A DNA stretch of 64,000 nucleotides from JACJYC01 sp964558465. GTDB lineage: Bacteria; Bacteroidota; Bacteroidia; Chitinophagales; Saprospiraceae. A model generated the notes under the pieces. It was not told the DNA's origin. It saw only the letters and a list, made by a program, of their open reading frames with translations, and made no database searches. Every line of letters starts with the position of its first letter. Position 1 is the first letter of the stretch. Positions 62,031 to 64,000 of this stretch are shown here, piece by piece. The translations under genes were made by a program, and so were the position numbers. Location: contig CAZLEF010000034.1 of the NCBI GenBank assembly GCA_964558465.1, positions 1 to 64,000 of the forward strand, read 5' to 3'.

Positions 62031-62290
62031 GGAATTGTTTGGAATGGTTCGATTGATTCGATTGATTCGATTGGAACGCCACGCCGCGGCGTGGCCGAAT
62101 CAACGAATCAACGAATAAACAATTGATTGGATTGTTTGTCCATAGGACTCTCCATAGGAGTTCCATGAACCTTTGGAGGATTGAAAACGTAAGCCGTCGC
62201 ATCCTCAAATCTTCGCATCCTCAATTCCTCAATTATTTGTCTTGATTGGAAACAGGCATTTACTCATTCAGGGCTGCCAATTGCTCGAAT
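62031..62290. repeat. Repeat-filled spacer upstream of prfC
   Basis: No gene. Two full and one partial ttcgattga units (62047-62073); an 18-bp perfect palindrome gccacgccgcggcgtggc (62078-62095); caacgaat direct repeats; the 35-bp block 62135-62169 identical to 28461-28495; then cctcaattcctcaatt motifs near 62210-62232. Confidence 0.88.
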
Positions 62291-62361
62291 CCTGTTGTAC
62301 CCGGCATGTTTTCCTTTCATCTTTGCGGGGCATTTAAAAACCCCCTTAAACCAAAAACCAA

Positions 62362-62691
62362 ATGAAACCTTTTATTTTTTTCCTCCTCCTGGCGGCCCAT
62401 ATCAGCCAGGCGCCGGCTGCCAGGCAGCAGGAGGAAGTCAGTTTACGAGGACGGGGTACTGCCGTCCGGATGGATGGCGGTACCCCGGGCTTCGGTTTAC
62501 CTACTGCTGATCAGATCAAAATTTCCGAAACGCTTCTTTACGGCCCGTTTCGCGAATCTTTTCAAAATATCCGGCCTTTTCTCCTTCCGGGTTACCTGCG
62601 CACGGCGATTGATTCTTTCAATTTTGGACTGAATTTTGCCCCTGGGTGGCGCAAAAGCACAAATCCCCCCGGTAAACGGCCCCAAGCCTGA
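62362..62691 (+). CDS. Short secreted hypothetical protein
   Basis: 109 aa with a signal peptide (MKPFIFFLLLAAHISQAPAA). The rest (TPGFGLPTADQIKISETLLYGPFRESFQNIRPFLLPGYLRTAIDSFNFGLNFAPGW) has no family I know and ends in a basic, low-complexity tail, so the 3' end may be lost. A catctttg box (near -7) lies about 45 bp upstream. Could be a real small exported protein or the 5' remnant of a longer gene. Confidence 0.5.
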   Translation: MKPFIFFLLLAAHISQAPAARQQEEVSLRGRGTAVRMDGGTPGFGLPTADQIKISETLLYGPFRESFQNIRPFLLPGYLRTAIDSFNFGLNFAPGWRKSTNPPGKRPQA

Positions 62692-62726
62692 TCAGCGAAC
62701 CGTAAAAATCAGCTTTATTGGATGAA

Positions 62727-62918
62727 TTAAATTTGCCACAAAACACCGGCCGTGGACTCCTCTGCATCGGGCAGCCAGGCCTGGTGAACATCCTCCTCCG
62801 GCTTGACAGGCGTATTTTCCTTTGAAACATTGAGGCAAAAACTAAAAAACAAGGTAGAGATAAGTAATGAAAGCGCCAGGCATAAAATAATGGCGCCGTT
62901 TGTTACTTCCGTTTTCAT
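62727..62918 (-). CDS. Small single-span membrane protein
   Basis: 63 aa: one membrane span (AIILCLALSLLISTLFFSFCL, about 9-29) and an acidic tail (KENTPVKPEEDVHQAWLPDAEEST). It begins 7 bp after the stop of the upstream membrane protein gene in the same direction, which supports an operon. Function unknown. Confidence 0.55.
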   Translation of the reverse strand: MKTEVTNGAIILCLALSLLISTLFFSFCLNVSKENTPVKPEEDVHQAWLPDAEESTAGVLWQI

Positions 62919-62925
62919 GACTTCT

Positions 62926-63630
62926 TTATTTAAAAATGATTTCGGGTGAAGGTTTGCGATTGATTAATCTCCGGATACCCGCCAAATGACTCAATAAAAC
63001 AACGGGCACGATCACCGCCGGCAACAAATTGAACGGCATGTACAAGATACCCCGGTTGGGTTGCTCAAAGGCAAATTGCTGGAATGGCGATGGTGCAGCT
63101 AAAACAGCGTTTACAACAATGTTCACCAGCAAACCCAAGGTCAGGAAATTCCAGATCAGCAGAAGGCGGGGAAACCGGACCGTTCCTTTTTGGAAACAAA
63201 GCAGGGCGATCAAAGGCGCCGTCAACCCGGAAAGGATATCAAAATTCCGGCCCTCGAAGGTCATCAGTTCCGGGACGTACCCGAACAGGAACAGCCGGTA
63301 CAAGACGATTTCCACCGGAACGCGGACGATATGCAACCAGGTCAGCCATTTGAGGTTCAATCCGTCGATAAAAGATCGTCCGCTCCGGGTAAGGAACAGC
63401 AACAGGATGACCAACATGGGCGGGCCGGCCAATAATAAAAATCGCGGCGGAACGGTATCCGTGTTGAGGTAAAACCCCGTGCCGGCGATAAGCACCTGCA
63501 AAATCGCCCAGCCGATAAGAATGGAGGTTGTTTTCCAGCTTCGTTGCACAGCCAGATGAAAGAAAACCAGCGTAGCTAACAGGGCTACAACAAACAGTAC
63601 GGGTACGATCAGGTGAATGCCTACGATCAT
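62926..63630 (-). CDS. Polytopic membrane protein of unknown function
   Basis: 234 aa, six to seven membrane spans. Distinct pieces: GTGFYLNTDTVPPRFLLLAGPPMLVILLLF and LHIVRVPVEIVLYRLFLFGYVPELMTFEGRNFDILSGLTAPLIALLCFQ. The latter carries conserved Arg, Glu and Asp within the membrane and is recurrent in Bacteroidota hypotheticals, but I know no role. Probably co-transcribed with the 63-aa gene downstream. Confidence 0.8.
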   Translation of the reverse strand: MIVGIHLIVPVLFVVALLATLVFFHLAVQRSWKTTSILIGWAILQVLIAGTGFYLNTDTVPPRFLLLAGPPMLVILLLFLTRSGRSFIDGLNLKWLTWLHIVRVPVEIVLYRLFLFGYVPELMTFEGRNFDILSGLTAPLIALLCFQKGTVRFPRLLLIWNFLTLGLLVNIVVNAVLAAPSPFQQFAFEQPNRGILYMPFNLLPAVIVPVVLLSHLAGIRRLINRKPSPEIIFK

Positions 63631-63767
63631 GGGTCAGGTGGTTTTGAACAGCAAAATTAAGGTTGGACTTGCCCGGATGTCCAAAAAAGTCGACCAATCC
63701 TGGCAGATTATTTTCGAAGGTGTTTGTTGAATACACCAACTGCAGCAATCATTTCCGTATAGACCGG

Positions 63768-64000
63768 TCATTGATTATACAGGGCCCTCATGGCGGCCTT
63801 CCGGTTTTTGCGGGCCTTCTCATTTCCGGGATCCAATTGTATCACCCTGTCAAAATCGGCAATAGCCCGCTTGAATTCCTTCAGGTTTTTGTACGCGACT
63901 CCCCGGTTGTTAAGGGCAGCCACATGATCCGGCGCCAGTTCGATGGTTTTACTGTAATCGGTGATGGCAAACGGATACGCTTCCAGATGGTCGTGGCTGA
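63768..64000 (-). CDS. TPR-repeat protein, 3' end only
   Basis: The last 77 codons of a gene whose start lies beyond the window. They include one and a half tetratricopeptide repeats: ITDYSKTIELAPDHVAALNNRGVAYKNLKEFKRAIADFDRVIQLDPGNEKARKNR, with the Gly-Tyr/Ala/Pro positions of TPR helices, and a basic C-terminal tail. Function unknown. Confidence 0.85.
   Translation of the reverse strand, partial: SHDHLEAYPFAITDYSKTIELAPDHVAALNNRGVAYKNLKEFKRAIADFDRVIQLDPGNEKARKNRKAAMRALYNQ

Overview
The window looks like chromosomal DNA of a Bacteroidota bacterium, most likely from the Saprospiria/Lewinella-like lineages. Support: many genes sit behind the Bacteroidota sigma factor -7 box (TAnnTTTG) rather than a Shine-Dalgarno site; a gldC gene is present; arginine synthesis uses the Bacteroidota-type acylated ornithine carbamoyltransferase; and several families (small DUF4212 symporter subunit, DUF6090-like, head-GIN, four-helix-bundle protein) are typical of the phylum. 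Most intergenic spaces hold short tandem or inverted repeats of a few recurring families, and these often run into the 3' ends of genes. No CRISPR array, tRNA, rRNA or complete insertion sequence was seen.

Layout. 1-10 kb: carbamoyltransferase, fused 2-oxoacid dehydrogenase E1, LysE-type exporter, universal stress protein, NfeD-like protein, prs, ribosomal protein L25 and a nitrilase-family amidase. 10-11 kb: a DUF559 gene nested between two long imperfect palindromes and about 50-bp inverted repeats, a candidate small mobile unit. 11-18 kb: M1 peptidase, NAD(P)-binding protein, gldC, a small SRP RNA gene, then an acetate module (DUF4212 small subunit, Na+/solute symporter, acetyl-CoA synthetase). 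18-25 kb, minus strand: a fibronectin-type/coiled-coil secreted protein, a 1091-aa secreted protein ending in an R-S-E ADP-ribosyltransferase domain, and a cytosolic protein 12 bp downstream that is a candidate immunity protein.

27-41 kb is an arginine biosynthesis cluster: GNAT acetyltransferase, argG, argC, acylornithine carbamoyltransferase, argB, an argE-type deacylase and argH. Ahead of the first gene lies a 28-codon leader ORF with six arginine codons among its last ten sense codons, followed by a terminator-like hairpin: a candidate arginine attenuator. Between the deacylase and argH sits an AT-richer 5.2-kb gene for a 1746-aa TPR-CHAT protease. 41-44 kb: a four-helix-bundle gene bracketed by inverted repeat arrays, then a choline-type transporter divergent from phosphatidylcholine synthase, which together suggest choline uptake for phosphatidylcholine synthesis.

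44-64 kb: a GH172-like protein, a two-subunit molybdenum hydroxylase with Tat signal, a DUF6090-like protein, a membrane AraC-type regulator, a head-GIN protein, a GH13 enzyme, an alpha/beta hydrolase, rluB, a D-aminoacylase-like lipoprotein, a polytopic membrane protein with an apparent in-frame repeat insertion, prfC, small membrane proteins and the 3' end of a TPR gene cut by the window edge.
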